DNA of 38,407 nt. It comes from Opitutia bacterium. GTDB lineage: Bacteria > Verrucomicrobiota > Kiritimatiellia > CAIQIC01 > Lenti-01. How positions within the stretch are numbered: position 1 is the stretch's first letter; every line of letters starts with the position of its first letter. A program made the position numbers and the translations under genes. Below the pieces are notes generated by a model. That model had not been told where the DNA came from, did not search any database, and worked only from the letters and a program-made list of their open reading frames with translations. Positions 23,912-32,295 of the stretch are shown piece by piece. The DNA is taken from positions 1-38,407 of the forward strand of contig SABN01000022.1 of the NCBI GenBank assembly GCA_009928955.1, read 5' to 3'.

Positions 23912-24853
23912 CTATTCCCCGCCGATGAATTCCGCGATGATGTAGCGCGGCCGGTCGATGGACTCGCGGTGGATGCGCCCCACGTAGATCCCGAGGATCC
24001 CCACGGTGAGCAGGATGATCCCCCCCAGCAGCAGGGAGATGCCCGGCTGGACCCGGGGCCAGAACAGATCCGAACTCGGGGAGGCCACCAACGCGGTCAG
24101 CACCATCACCGCGAACAGCACAAAAGACAGGGCCGACACCAAGATCCCCAGGAAGAGCGCGAAATACAGCGGGAGGGTCGAAAACGTCGTGATCCCCCGC
24201 AAAAACTCCTTGTAGGGATTCAGGCTGCGCCACAGCGAATACTTGGTTTCACCCGCGAAACGGGCGTCGCGCTCGTAGAACACCTGCTCCTGCTTGAAGC
24301 CCACCCAGGCGACCAGGCCGCGCAAGAAGGGATCGAATTCCGACAGCTGGAGGATTTCGTTCAACGCCCGCCGGGAGATGAGCTTGAAGTCGCCGGTGTT
24401 CTGCAGGATCGTGATGTCGGACAATCCATTGATGGCCCGGTAGGCCTGGCGCGTGAGCCACATCTTGAACGCGTTCTCCCCCTTGCGGGCCGTCCGCGTG
24501 GTGTGAACGACGTCGGCGCCTTCGCGCCATTTCTGAAGCATCTGGGGAATCAGCTCCGGCGGGTCCTGCAAATCGGTGTCCATGTAGATCACGGCATCGC
24601 CTTTCGATTGGGCGAAACCGGCCAGGACGCAAGGGGTGTTGCCAAACCGCCGCGACATATTGACGATCTTGATCGACTTGTTGCGCGCCCGCGCCTTCAG
24701 CAGCAGATCGAGGGACGAATCGGTGGAGGCGTCGTTGACGAAAACCAGCTCGTAGCCGACCGGTTCGGACGCGAAAACCAGTTCAAGCCGCCGGATCAGC
24801 TCCGGCAGGTTTTCGGATTCATTCCGAAAGGACAGGACAACGGAGATCAGCAT
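23912..24853 (-). CDS. Family 2 glycosyltransferase, GtrB/DPM1-like
   Basis: 313 residues. The N-terminal GT-A domain has ISVVLSFRNESENLPELI, ELVFVNDASTDSS and the DxD motif in VIYMDTDLQDPPELI. Two C-terminal membrane helices (ALFLGILVSALSFVLFAVMVL and GISLLLGGIILLTVGILGIY) and the final RPRYIIAE are typical of undecaprenyl-phosphate glucosyl- or mannosyltransferases. It is expected to load a sugar onto polyprenyl phosphate at the inner membrane for the GT-C protein encoded downstream. The start at 24853 gives the standard N-terminus; an ATG at 24865 is possible. Confidence 0.88.
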   Translation of the reverse strand: MLISVVLSFRNESENLPELIRRLELVFASEPVGYELVFVNDASTDSSLDLLLKARARNKSIKIVNMSRRFGNTPCVLAGFAQSKGDAVIYMDTDLQDPPELIPQMLQKWREGADVVHTTRTARKGENAFKMWLTRQAYRAINGLSDITILQNTGDFKLISRRALNEILQLSEFDPFLRGLVAWVGFKQEQVFYERDARFAGETKYSLWRSLNPYKEFLRGITTFSTLPLYFALFLGILVSALSFVLFAVMVLTALVASPSSDLFWPRVQPGISLLLGGIILLTVGILGIYVGRIHRESIDRPRYIIAEFIGGE

Positions 24854-24967
24854 CGGGGATCCCATTTGTGGAAAGGAGCCTGAACAAAGGCCTTCATTGG
24901 GGAAAAGCGTGCCAAAAGAAGCTGGGAAACGCAAGTGCGACCTTGCGGCCTTGCGCGGGGCCCAGGC

Positions 24968-25507
24968 TCAGCCCATCCCGCGGATTTTCTGGATGCGCGC
25001 ATAGGCGGCGTTGACGCGCTGGAACTTCTCCGTGGCTGTCTTCTGAAATTCGGGCCCGAGGTGCGCGACCTTGTCGGGATGGTGCTTCATCGACATGCGG
25101 CGATACGCCTTGCGGACCTCGTCATCCGTGGCCGGGGGCGAAACCTCCAGCACCCGGTAGTCGGCGTTGGGATCGGCCTTCGGCGCGAACATCGCGGCAA
25201 TGGACCGGATGTCGGCGGCGGCAATGCCGAGTTCGGCGGCGAGGCGCGACAGCAGCCGGTCCTCCGCCGGATGGAGCTCGCCGTCCGCATGCGCGATGCT
25301 GAACAGGAAATGCAGCAGCGCCATCCGCTGGGAGTAGTTCATGTTCGCGCGAATCTGGGCGCACACGGGCCCGGCCGGGATGTCCTTTTGCAGGAGGTCG
25401 CGCAGCATTTGCATGGCCTGTTGCGTGATCCGCGCCCCGAATTGCCGCCCGAAGAACTGCTTCACCACCTCCAATTCGGCCTTGGTCGCGCGCCCGTCGG
25501 CCTTCAT
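24968..25507 (-). CDS. djlA: TerB-DnaJ part of a split DjlA-like co-chaperone
   Basis: 179 residues. The N-terminal half is a TerB-like helical domain (MKADGRATKAELEVVKQFFG, then HFLFSIAHADGELHPAEDRL). The C-terminal 60 residues are a J domain (ADYRVLEVSPPATDDEVRKA, then YRRMSMKHHPDKVAHLG) with an intact HPD motif, which stimulates DnaK ATPase. In DjlA the TerB domain is preceded by a membrane anchor on the same chain. Here the anchor is encoded by the upstream frame (25507-25701) and the two join at TGATG in a different frame. This could be a real gene split with translational coupling, a one-base deletion, or a sequencing error. Confidence 0.82.
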   Translation of the reverse strand: MKADGRATKAELEVVKQFFGRQFGARITQQAMQMLRDLLQKDIPAGPVCAQIRANMNYSQRMALLHFLFSIAHADGELHPAEDRLLSRLAAELGIAAADIRSIAAMFAPKADPNADYRVLEVSPPATDDEVRKAYRRMSMKHHPDKVAHLGPEFQKTATEKFQRVNAAYARIQKIRGMG

Positions 25508-25701
25508 CAGGCCGCCGTCAGCGCCAGCAAGCTGGCGATGAAGTCGTTGCGCGCCGCGCCGGAGTCCGCCTGCGGCCCGCCGCCCGCCGCGCTCCCGCGC
25601 TGCGCCGCGTTGAACAGCGAGCCCGCCGCATAACCGAACAGCCCGCCCAGCGGCCCGAAAAACGCCCAACCCAACGCACCCGTGATCCAGGGACTCACCA
25701 T
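25507..25701 (-). CDS. Membrane-anchor part of the split DjlA-like gene
   Basis: 64 residues. A glycine-rich membrane segment, ITGALGWAFFGPLGGLFGYAAGSLF, is followed by a Gly/Ala/Gln-rich linker and the start of a TerB domain (RNDFIASLLALTAA). This is exactly the N-terminal layout of DjlA. The frame then stops at TGA (25507-25509), and the next gene begins at the overlapping ATG. Aligning the two with intact DjlA proteins needs one extra base at the junction (TAA-V-MKADG expected). AAGGAG lies 8-9 nt before the ATG, inside the end of mfd. Confidence 0.75.
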   Translation of the reverse strand: MVSPWITGALGWAFFGPLGGLFGYAAGSLFNAAQRGSAAGGGPQADSGAARNDFIASLLALTAA

Positions 25702-25702
25702 C

Positions 25703-28700
25703 TCAACGCTCCTTCTTCTGCCCGGCCAATTGCCGCAGGCGCTTGTCGATCTCGGCCAGCCGTTCATCCGCGCCGTGCTTGTGCAAGCGGACGTGCTTGC
25801 CGCTCACCATGAGAAATTCGTCGCGGCCCTTGCCCAGCAGGAGCCGGTCGCCGTCCGTCGCCACGCTCTTGAGCCCCAGCCCCGCCGCCAAGAGGCGCAG
25901 CCGCGCGATCGCCAGCAGCCTCCGCACCGGCGCCGGCATCGGCCCGAACCGGTCGCGGAACTCGTCGGCCAGCGCGTCGACCTCGCGCTCGAACGAAATG
26001 CCCGCCGCTTTGCGATACAGCCCGATGCGCTGGCTCTCGTCCTCGACGTACGCGCGCGGAATCACCGCCGCGTCCGCCTCGCGCTCCGGATCGGGCGTCA
26101 GGTCCAGGAAATCCAGATGCACCTGCACCTCGATGATCGGCCGCTCGGCCTCGCCCTTCAGCCGCGCCACCGTGCGGTTCAGCAGCTGGCAATACAGGTC
26201 GAACCCGACCGCCGCGATGTGCCCGCTCTGCGCCGCCCCCAGCACGTTGCCCGCCCCGCGGATTTCCAGGTCGCGCAGCGCCAGCTTGAAGCCCGCGCCG
26301 AGGCTGGTGTGGCGCTTGATGGCGCTGATGCGCCGCCGCGCCGTGTTGAAGAGCGCCCCGTGGCGCGGCAGCAGCAGGTAGGCGTAGGCCTGGTTCTTGC
26401 TCCGCCCCACGCGCCCGCGCAGCTGGTACAAATCCGCCATCCCGAACCGGTCCGCCCGGTCGATCAAGATGGTGTTCACGTTCGGGATATCCACGCCGCT
26501 CTCGATGATCGTCGTGCACAGCAGCACGTCGTAGTCGCCGCGCACGAACCGGTGCATCACGTCCGCCAGCGCCTTTTCCGTCATCCGTCCGTGGCCCACG
26601 CCCACGCGGATGCCCGGCAGCAGGCGCTCGAGGCGCTCGCGCATCCACTGGATGGTCTGGATGCGGTTGTGCAGCACGAACACCTGCCCGCCGCGGTTCA
26701 CCTCCCGCAGCACCGCCTCGCGGATCAATTCGTCGGAATCCTGCGCGATGTAGGTCTCGATCGCCAGCCGCTCGCGCGGGGGCGTCTGGATCAGGCTCAT
26801 GTCGCGCGCGCCCGTCAGGCTCAGATAGAGCGTGCGCGGAATCGGCGTCGCGGAGAGCGTCAGCACGTCCACCATCTCGCGCATGCGCTTGAGGTGCTCC
26901 TTCGCGGCGACGCCGAAGCGCTGTTCCTCGTCGATGACCACCAGCCCCAGGTCCGCGAATTTCACGTCGCGCTGCAGCAGGCGGTGCGTGCCGATCAGCA
27001 CGTCCACCTTCTTCTTGGCCACCTGCGCCAGCACCGCCGCCTGTTCGGACTTCGTGCGGAACCGGCTCACCATCTCGACCGCCACGGGAAACCGCCCCAT
27101 GCGATCCAGGAACGTTTCATAGTGCTGCTGGGCCAGCACCGTGGTCGGCACCAGCAGCACGACCTGCTTGCCGTCCATCACGGCCTTGAACGCCGCGCGC
27201 ATCGCGACTTCGGTCTTGCCGTAGCCCACGTCGCCGCAGATCAGGCGGTCCATCGGCCGCTTCGATTCCATGTCGCGCTTCACGTCGGCGATGGCCCGCA
27301 ACTGGTCGTCGGTCTCGGAATACGGGAAGGCCTGCTCGAAATCGAACTGCCACGGGTTGTCTTTCGCAAAGGCGTGGCCGTCGAGCGCCGCGCGGCGCGC
27401 CTGCGTCTCCAGCATCTGCGCCGCGAGATCGCTGGCCGCCCGCTCGGCGGCGACTTTCTCCTTCAACCAGCGCTTGCCGCCGAGGGCATGCAGCTGCGGC
27501 TTGACGCGCCCCACGCCGATGTAGCGGCTCAGCAGATGCGTCTGGCTCGTCGGCACGTACAGCCGCGCGCCCTCGGCGTACTCCACCGCCAGCGCTTCCT
27601 GCAGCTGCCCGTCGAAGACGATCTCGTACAGCCCCAGGTATTTCCCGATGCCGTGGTCGATGTGCACCACGAGCTCGCCGGGCCGCAGATCCGTCCAGTC
27701 GGTCAGGCGCTCGCCCGTCGCGTCGCGCGCCGCCGCACCGCTCGCCGACTTGCGGCGCGCCGGCAGCGCCCGGCGCGAACCGTAGAAATCCGCTTCGGCC
27801 ACTGCCATCCACTTCGCGCCCGACAGCTCGAAGCCGCCGCTCAACGCGCCGAGCTGGATGCCGAATCCGGCTGGTTTTCCATACGCCGCCTCGAACCGCC
27901 GGGCCCCCGCCTCCGTGCCGAAAAACAGCTGGATTGTCCAGCCGACCGCCGCGCGCGACTTCAGCGCCTCGAACCATTTCCGGCGCTCGCTTTCGAGCGC
28001 GTCCGGCGGCACCGCCCGCGAGGAAAGCGCGGCGAGCCCTTCGCTCGGCCGCGCGCCCAGGTCGCGCGCCCCGTCGCTCCCGCCCGCGTCGAGCTGCCCC
28101 CCGCCCGCGAATTTCCTCTCCAGCCCCAGCCGCCAGTTCGCGAACTCGCGCTCCATCGAAACGTCCGCGCCGCCGCGCCCCGCCAGCTCCGCGCTCATCG
28201 CGTAATGATGCAGGATCGCGTCCGGATCCAGCCACAGGAACGAGGCGTCCGCCGGAAAATAGTCCGTCGGCGGGACTGCGGCCGCGCCGTCCGCCTCTTC
28301 GCTCGCCGGCGGAATCGCAAGCTCCTGGATTTCCTCGCGCGAGCGCTGCGCCGAGGGATCGAAGCGCCGGATACCTTCCAAGGCGTCGCCGAAGAATTCC
28401 AGCCGCGCCGGCCAGTCTTCCGTCAGCGGCCACACGTCCAGCAGGCCGCCGCGGCGCGACGCCTGCCCCTTCGCCAGCACTTCGACTTCGAATTCGTAGC
28501 CCGCCGCGGCCAGCCGCTCGCACAGCGCGTCCAGGTCGTATTCCTGCCCCGCCGCCACGCGCTCGCTGCTTTGCCGCATCCGGTCCGGCGCGGCCACCGA
28601 TTCCAGCAAGGCCTGCACGCAGGTCGCGATGATCCCCCGCCCCTTCCAGGCCAGGCACCGCTGCAACGTCTTCAACCGCTCGCCGCTCACGTCGGGCGAG

Positions 28701-28972
28701 GGCTGGCCCGACGCCAGCCGCGACGCCTCCACGTTCAGCGCCGGCAACTTCGCGGCGGATTCCCCCGCGCCGAAGGTCTGCAAATCCTGCCAAAGCAACT
28801 CCAGCGCCAGCGAGCTCTCCGCTACCACGACCAGCGGCCCGGAGACCGCGCGCGAAGCCGCCAACGCCAGCCACGCCCGCGCCGCATCCTCCGCCTCCTG
28901 CACGCGCCCTTTCCCGCCCGGCGCGAAAGCGTCTTTTAGAAATGCGCGATCCGCCGGCCCCGGCGGCGGCAC
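25703..28972 (-). CDS. mfd: Transcription-repair coupling factor Mfd
   Basis: About 1089 residues. It displaces RNA polymerase stalled at DNA lesions and recruits UvrA. Seen in order are the UvrB-homology region, the RNAP-binding CarD-like domain ([20 protein letters not shown]), the RecG-like helicase with Walker [15 protein letters not shown] (about residue 580), [22 protein letters not shown] and motif [18 protein letters not shown], and the TRCF C-terminal domain. The frame stays open to 29128, but those codons come from a dispersed intergenic repeat (28995-29085). A GTG at 28972 is therefore proposed as start, with modest certainty. It lies 1 nt before the DjlA-anchor gene, forming an operon. 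Confidence 0.95.
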   Translation of the reverse strand: MPPPGPADRAFLKDAFAPGGKGRVQEAEDAARAWLALAASRAVSGPLVVVAESSLALELLWQDLQTFGAGESAAKLPALNVEASRLASGQPSPDVSGERLKTLQRCLAWKGRGIIATCVQALLESVAAPDRMRQSSERVAAGQEYDLDALCERLAAAGYEFEVEVLAKGQASRRGGLLDVWPLTEDWPARLEFFGDALEGIRRFDPSAQRSREEIQELAIPPASEEADGAAAVPPTDYFPADASFLWLDPDAILHHYAMSAELAGRGGADVSMEREFANWRLGLERKFAGGGQLDAGGSDGARDLGARPSEGLAALSSRAVPPDALESERRKWFEALKSRAAVGWTIQLFFGTEAGARRFEAAYGKPAGFGIQLGALSGGFELSGAKWMAVAEADFYGSRRALPARRKSASGAAARDATGERLTDWTDLRPGELVVHIDHGIGKYLGLYEIVFDGQLQEALAVEYAEGARLYVPTSQTHLLSRYIGVGRVKPQLHALGGKRWLKEKVAAERAASDLAAQMLETQARRAALDGHAFAKDNPWQFDFEQAFPYSETDDQLRAIADVKRDMESKRPMDRLICGDVGYGKTEVAMRAAFKAVMDGKQVVLLVPTTVLAQQHYETFLDRMGRFPVAVEMVSRFRTKSEQAAVLAQVAKKKVDVLIGTHRLLQRDVKFADLGLVVIDEEQRFGVAAKEHLKRMREMVDVLTLSATPIPRTLYLSLTGARDMSLIQTPPRERLAIETYIAQDSDELIREAVLREVNRGGQVFVLHNRIQTIQWMRERLERLLPGIRVGVGHGRMTEKALADVMHRFVRGDYDVLLCTTIIESGVDIPNVNTILIDRADRFGMADLYQLRGRVGRSKNQAYAYLLLPRHGALFNTARRRISAIKRHTSLGAGFKLALRDLEIRGAGNVLGAAQSGHIAAVGFDLYCQLLNRTVARLKGEAERPIIEVQVHLDFLDLTPDPEREADAAVIPRAYVEDESQRIGLYRKAAGISFEREVDALADEFRDRFGPMPAPVRRLLAIARLRLLAAGLGLKSVATDGDRLLLGKGRDEFLMVSGKHVRLHKHGADERLAEIDKRLRQLAGQKKER

Positions 28973-28994
28973 GGAGAATTTCGCCTGTTCCGGA

Positions 28995-29085
28995 GATTTT
29001 TCACCACGGATAGACACGGATACACACGGATTTTCGCTCGAATCCTCTCCCCATCCGTGTCCATCCGTGTTCATCCGTGGTTGTT
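28995..29085. repeat. Dispersed CCGTGT(T)CATCCGTGG repeat
   Basis: Repeated units such as ATCCGTGTCCATCCGTGTT and CCGTGTTCATCCGTGG occur on the plus strand, with the inverse ACCACGGATAGACACGGAT at the left. A related copy is at 36093-36130. Such units are frequent in gaps of PVC-type genomes. The repeat stays in frame with mfd, so it could be mistaken for coding sequence. Confidence 0.75.
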
Positions 29086-29135
29086 CCCGGTTTCGTTGCA
29101 TGATGCATAGGGCGCACCGGCGCAGCATCCAACGT

Positions 29136-29561
29136 CTATGCTTTAGGCGGGGTCAACAGTTTCAAATTCGGGAAATAGGTGCGGTAGCGCCCGATGTCGG
29201 CCGTGGCCAAGGGCACATTGAGCAAATCGGCATGCGCGCCGATGAAAAAATCGGGCAAGGGCGTTGCCGGAGCCGATGGCCCCTTGGTTTTCTTCCGGGT
29301 CGCGCGGAACGCCCGATAGGCCCGAGCGCAGCTTTCCGCGCAGGCGGCCGGCAAATCCACGATTTCGATGCCCCAGGAGCGGATGGTCTGCGCCGCTTCC
29401 TCGGGCCGGGCCTCGCCGACGCAAATCTCGGCCAGCACTACCGGATTGATCAACGCCCCGTCGCCGGCCACGTGCCGGACGATGGTCTCGACCGACCAGC
29501 GATGGAACGGCGAATCCGGATCGGACGCGTAGATCAGGACGTTCGTGTCGAGAAAGATCAC
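29136..29561 (-). CDS. PIN-domain toxin (VapC family)
   Basis: 141 residues. The PIN nuclease acidic residues are present: MIFLDTNVLIY (Asp5), NPVVLAEICVGE (Glu), LPDFFIGAHADLL (Asp) and LATADIGRY (Asp). VapC toxins are Mg-dependent ribonucleases, often against tRNA or rRNA. The start overlaps the antitoxin stop by 4 bp (29558-29561), the usual toxin-antitoxin coupling. Length matches the family (about 130-145). The exact RNA target cannot be read from the sequence. Confidence 0.9.
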   Translation of the reverse strand: MIFLDTNVLIYASDPDSPFHRWSVETIVRHVAGDGALINPVVLAEICVGEARPEEAAQTIRSWGIEIVDLPAACAESCARAYRAFRATRKKTKGPSAPATPLPDFFIGAHADLLNVPLATADIGRYRTYFPNLKLLTPPKA

Positions 29562-29791
29562 AACTCCCTCGTTGCCCGCTTAAGTTGTTTCCAGGAGAGG
29601 GTCGGCCGCAGCGGACTCTCCCGCAAGGCATTGACCACCTGACCCGCCTGCAGCCGGCGCTTGGGCTTTTCCGGCAGCAGGCGCACCAGAATCCAGCGGC
29701 CGGCCGGATCCTGGTTCACCGCAAAGACGTCTCCGGGCCGGGCATTGGGCAACACCACCCGCTTTTTCTGGTCGGCAATGATCGTGCTCAT
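29558..29791 (-). CDS. VapB-like antitoxin with AbrB-type DNA-binding domain
   Basis: 77 residues. The N-terminus MSTIIADQKKRVVLPNARPGDVFAV matches the swapped-hairpin AbrB/SpoVT fold (…VVLP…KPGD…), and the C-terminus (VVNALRESPLRPTLSWKQL) would wrap the toxin. It is the first gene of the pair. A perfect palindrome directly before its ATG is the likely autoregulatory operator. The -10 box lies 6 nt from the ATG, so the transcript is probably leaderless. Confidence 0.85.
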   Translation of the reverse strand: MSTIIADQKKRVVLPNARPGDVFAVNQDPAGRWILVRLLPEKPKRRLQAGQVVNALRESPLRPTLSWKQLKRATREL

Positions 29792-29826
29792 GGTGGGACT
29801 ATCCCACCGCCGGACCGCTTTGTCAA
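29792..29826 (-). promoter_or_regulatory. vapBC promoter with overlapping 17-bp palindromic operator
   Basis: On the minus strand TTGACA (29821-29826), a 17-bp spacer and GATAGT (29798-29803). The palindrome GGTGGGA-CTA-TCCCACC (29792-29808) covers the -10 box and touches the ATG. Bound antitoxin or toxin-antitoxin complex would block transcription. Confidence 0.75.
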
Positions 29827-29901
29827 CCCGCCGATCCGGCCCACGTGGAAGCCGACCATCCCGTCTTTCCCTTTCCCGCTGCCGCGTCCAGGGAAAGACG
29901 G

Positions 29902-29919
29902 GCGGCACTCCCGTGCCGC
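29902..29919 (-). repeat. Hairpin with GGGA loop after the VR-like relic
   Basis: GCGGCAC-TCCC-GTGCCGC on the plus strand: a perfect 7-bp stem. On the coding (minus) strand the loop is GGGA, and it begins about 20 nt after the stop of the FGE-like fragment. GC-rich stems with four-base loops just after a variable repeat are a known DGR homing signal. It could also be a generic intergenic hairpin. Confidence 0.6.
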
Positions 29920-29939
29920 GTTGTTGTTTTGGTTTTTCT

Positions 29940-30070
29940 TCATGGCAGGGTCCTGGCGGGGCGAAAGCCCAGGTAGCTGCTCCGAACGTCCGGGGCGGTG
30001 CCGCTGCGACTCGCGGAACGGCAGACCCCCGCGATGCCGCGCCAACCCCCGCCCCGCCCCACGCGGTCCA
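29940..30070 (-). pseudogene. Relic of an FGE-sulfatase C-terminus, VR-like
   Basis: The frame ending at TGA 29940-29942 reads VDRVGRGGGWRGIAGVCRS and then on to YLGFRPARTLP. It aligns residue for residue with the DGR template product (RGGSW...A..CR...R....PD......GFR). Variable positions in the known VR are also different here, but so are some adenine-free positions, so it does not derive directly from the TR at 31106-31237. The upstream part of the FGE domain (GNVWEWC...) is absent and group II intron DNA begins 100 bp away. It is either the remnant of a second DGR target or of an ordinary FGE-fold gene. Confidence 0.6.
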
Positions 30071-30122
30071 CGCCCGAAACCGCCCCTGCTCCGGAGGCCC
30101 AATCGTTTTTGAAACCCCTTCC

Positions 30123-30147
30123 GGCCGGCGTGGAAGCCGGCCCTCCA
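30123..30147 (-). repeat. Co-varying hairpin repeat H1
   Basis: Arm GGCCGGC, loop GTGGAA, arm GCCGGCC, flank CTCCA. It is in reverse orientation relative to H2 (30870-30889), which lies across the intron; without the intron the two would be about 27 bp apart. Confidence 0.8.
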
Positions 30148-30173
30148 CAAATCCGTTCCGCATTCCGCTCTTG

Positions 30174-30866
30174 ATCGGATGGGGGCACGGGGGATTTCAC
30201 CCCGTGCCCCTTCCACACCACCGGACATGCGGTTTTCCGCATCCGGCGGTTGAACTGGGCCTCCACCCTCACGGGCTTCTGCAAAACAATGGCACGGTAC
30301 ACGTATTTCGCTCCTGCCATTCTTTTCATTGAACAGGTCACCCGACTTCTCGCGGCGGGGATTTGGGAAACTACAAGCGGCCTTGCGAATGAATCCACAT
30401 TCGCGCCACCACCTGCCTTCAGGCTTTGCCCGGTCGGGCATGGTCCTTCGGTTTCAGTTCCCTGTAGGTCTTTCCCCACAACGGAGGTCGGTCTGTTTTC
30501 TCCAGTTCTTCGGCCCTTCGCTCCTGCCGCCTTTCGACGGCTCTCTTCACTACTACGGCCTCTGCTGACTCCTCCGCCGCTCTCGCGCCGGAGGTCTCCC
30601 CAGGTAAGGTGCATGAACTTTCGGCCCGCGCCGCCAGGCTCTACCCGATCTGGCTTTCGGTAACGGTTGGATTTCGCGTTCCCTAGCACGCTCATCGCCC
30701 AGATCGAGCCTCGCTGCCTGTTCGTGTTCCTGCGGTCGGACCTTCGCTACGGACTTCTTTCAGCTCGCTCCCTCGCGGGCGCGGCCTTGTCTTTCGCTAC
30801 GGTTGCTGTCACTGCTCTCCGGTCTTCTCCTTTCAGATGACAAGTTCATGCCCATGCTGGGCACAC
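30174..30866 (-). mobile_element. ORF-less group IIC intron
   Basis: Read on the minus strand, it starts GTGTGCCCAGCATGGGC, the classical group II 5' end. It contains GGAGTCAGCAGAGGCCGTAG (30553-30572), a block conserved in group IIC introns such as that of Oceanobacillus iheyensis. A 34-nt domain V (30217-30250) is followed by a strong domain VI-like stem (GGGGCACGGGG/CCCCGTGCCCC), and it ends ...CCGAT. At 693 nt it has no room for a reverse transcriptase, and none is present. The 5' exon is a hairpin (H2), as usual for class C. GAGGG at 30770-30774 can pair as EBS1 with the last exon bases CCCTC. Removing 30174-30866 restores TGGAGGGACGGG, the hairpin-repeat consensus, which fixes both ends. 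Confidence 0.85.
30217..30250 (-). ncRNA. Group II intron domain V
   Basis: This 34-nt hairpin has a 9-bp lower stem (ACCGCCGGA/TCCGGTGGT, one G-T pair), a 2-nt bulge on the 3' side, a 5-bp upper stem (TGCGG/CCGCA) and an AAAA loop. The CGC catalytic triad follows the first base of the core, as in group IIC. Confidence 0.82.
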
Positions 30867-30869
30867 GAG

Positions 30870-30889
30870 GGACGGGTTCCACCCCGTCC
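30870..30889 (+). repeat. Co-varying hairpin repeat H2 (5' exon of the intron)
   Basis: Arm GGACGGG, loop TTCCAC, arm CCCGTCC. The TGGAGGG flank seen in other copies is split by the intron: GAGGG is at 30867-30871 and the missing TG is at 30172-30173. Confidence 0.82.
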
Positions 30890-31105
30890 GAATTTCCGAT
30901 CCCCATCTCCGCCCACCTCGCATGGATTCCACTTCCAGCCCATTCCGCCCTGTCCACGTGCAGTGAAACAAGCCCCGCCGGAGCCTTCGCCGGACCATCC
31001 AGTCCGTCTACCAACCCCGGCGGGGCGTTGCCTTTTCGTCCCGCTTGGAGGCGGGAACGGGATTTCATCCGGGTCGGCAAGCCGCCCTCCGGCAGACTTG
31101 GCGAG

Positions 31106-31237
31106 CTGGGGGCAGGACAGCCCGGAAGCCGTTGTTGTTGTTGGCGTTGTCCGGGTTGTCGTTGTTGCGGTTGCCCACCCGGCAGTTGTTGGCGTTGTTG
31201 TTCCAACTGCCGCCGCGATCCACGCGGTTGGAGCCCT
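31106..31237 (-). repeat. DGR template repeat (TR)
   Basis: 132 nt, read on the minus strand, 54 nt after the reverse transcriptase stop. It aligns without gaps to the VR at 33135-33266. All of the roughly 25 mismatches fall on adenines of this strand. In the target frame it would read RGGSWNNNANNCRVGNR and onward, with AAC codons at nearly every variable site, the codon type favoured in DGR templates because A-changes there never make a stop. It has no start codon of its own and serves as RNA template. Its 3' end shares CTTCCGGGCTGTCCTGCCCC with the VR. Confidence 0.97.
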
Positions 31238-31290
31238 GTGGATGAAACCCCAAATCCCGAATGCCCGGCACGTCGTTCATCGGCGTGGTT

Positions 31291-32295
31291 TCAAGATGCG
31301 CGGCTGGTCTGCGCCACGACTTGACGCCGGAAGCCGGCCGAATCCGCAAAGCGGACGTACGAAAGCAGCGCCTCCGCATGCCGGGCCAGATCGGATTCCG
31401 ACCAACGGCCGGTTTCGAATTCCTGCTCGAACCCCGCCAAACGCCGACCAAACCGGCGGCGGGCACGTGGCCCCAAATCAAGCCTGTGCGCAAATATCCG
31501 GTATCCCAGAAAGGGCAACCCCCGCGCACTGCGGTTGAGCTGGACGTCGTCCTTGAGCCGGAGTTGAAGACGGGACTCCAAAAAGGCCGTAATTGCCGAC
31601 AAATGACCTTTCAACGAATGCTTGTCGGATGCCCAGAGGACGAAATCGTCCATGTACCGGACATACCCCGCCACCCGCAGCGTCTCCTTGACGAAATGGT
31701 CGAGATGCCCCAGATAGAAATTCGCCAGATGCTGGGAGATCAGGTTGCCGATGGGCAGCCCTTTGCCGGGGGCCATCTCGTAGCTTGAGAGAATCCGGCC
31801 AAGGAGCGCCAGCAAATCGGCATCCTTGAACCGGCGGGCCAGAAGGTCAAGCACCGTGGCATGGCCGATCGAATCGAAGTATTTGCGGATATCCAGCTTG
31901 AGATACCAAGGATGGCGGCGCGCGAAGGATTGCGCCCGCAAGACAGCCTCGTGCAGGCCCTTGCCCTTGCGGCAGGCATACGAATCGTGGATGGCAAACC
32001 GCTCCAACGCCGGCTCGCATACGTTCATGACGGCATGGTGCAGCACGCGCTCCGGAAACGCCGCCGCGCAAATCGTCCGTTCCTTGGGGTCGTGCACGGT
32101 AAAGAAGTGGTAGCGTCCCACGTTTACGGCGCGGGCACAAAGCTGATCGCGCAGCCGGCGCAAGTTCTCGTCCAGCCGGACCGCGTATTCGATCACTTCC
32201 TTCTTCCCGCGTTTCCCTCGGGCCGCTTTCAGATAGGCCAGCCGCAGGTTTTCGGGCTCGGCGATCCGGTCGTAGAGACCACCCGCCCGTTTCAT
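31291..32295 (-). CDS. DGR reverse transcriptase
   Basis: 334 residues, the usual length for DGR enzymes. Motif order: YHFFTVHDPKERTICAAAFP (RT2), WYLKLDIRKYFDSIGH (RT3, first catalytic Asp), GLPIGNLISQHLANFYL (RT4, with the DGR-specific 'SQ' in place of the group II 'PQG'), YVRYMDDFVLW (RT5, YMDD catalytic pair at 214-217) and LPFLGYRIF (RT7). No maturase or endonuclease domain is present. It copies the TR RNA with errors at adenines and the cDNA replaces the VR. The start overlaps the HRDC gene stop (ATGA, 32292-32295), so both are co-translated. Confidence 0.96.
   Translation of the reverse strand: MKRAGGLYDRIAEPENLRLAYLKAARGKRGKKEVIEYAVRLDENLRRLRDQLCARAVNVGRYHFFTVHDPKERTICAAAFPERVLHHAVMNVCEPALERFAIHDSYACRKGKGLHEAVLRAQSFARRHPWYLKLDIRKYFDSIGHATVLDLLARRFKDADLLALLGRILSSYEMAPGKGLPIGNLISQHLANFYLGHLDHFVKETLRVAGYVRYMDDFVLWASDKHSLKGHLSAITAFLESRLQLRLKDDVQLNRSARGLPFLGYRIFAHRLDLGPRARRRFGRRLAGFEQEFETGRWSESDLARHAEALLSYVRFADSAGFRRQVVAQTSRAS

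Noticed and set aside
22292-24883. A long plus-strand frame opposite the two glycosyltransferase genes
   Set aside because: The coding potential lies on the minus strand, with clear GT motifs; the plus frame has low-complexity composition.
25682-28939. A very long plus-strand open frame opposite mfd
   Set aside because: It is the antisense shadow of mfd in GC-rich DNA; its product is Arg/His/Gln-rich without any domain.
29940-30695. A 251-codon minus-strand frame through the intron
   Set aside because: It crosses the 3' intron boundary and consists of structured intron RNA plus the VR-like relic. Only the final 43 codons look protein-like.
31291-32295. The RT as a group II intron maturase
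   Set aside because: It lacks a maturase domain and has the SQ-containing motif 4 of DGR enzymes. It is also outside the intron borders.
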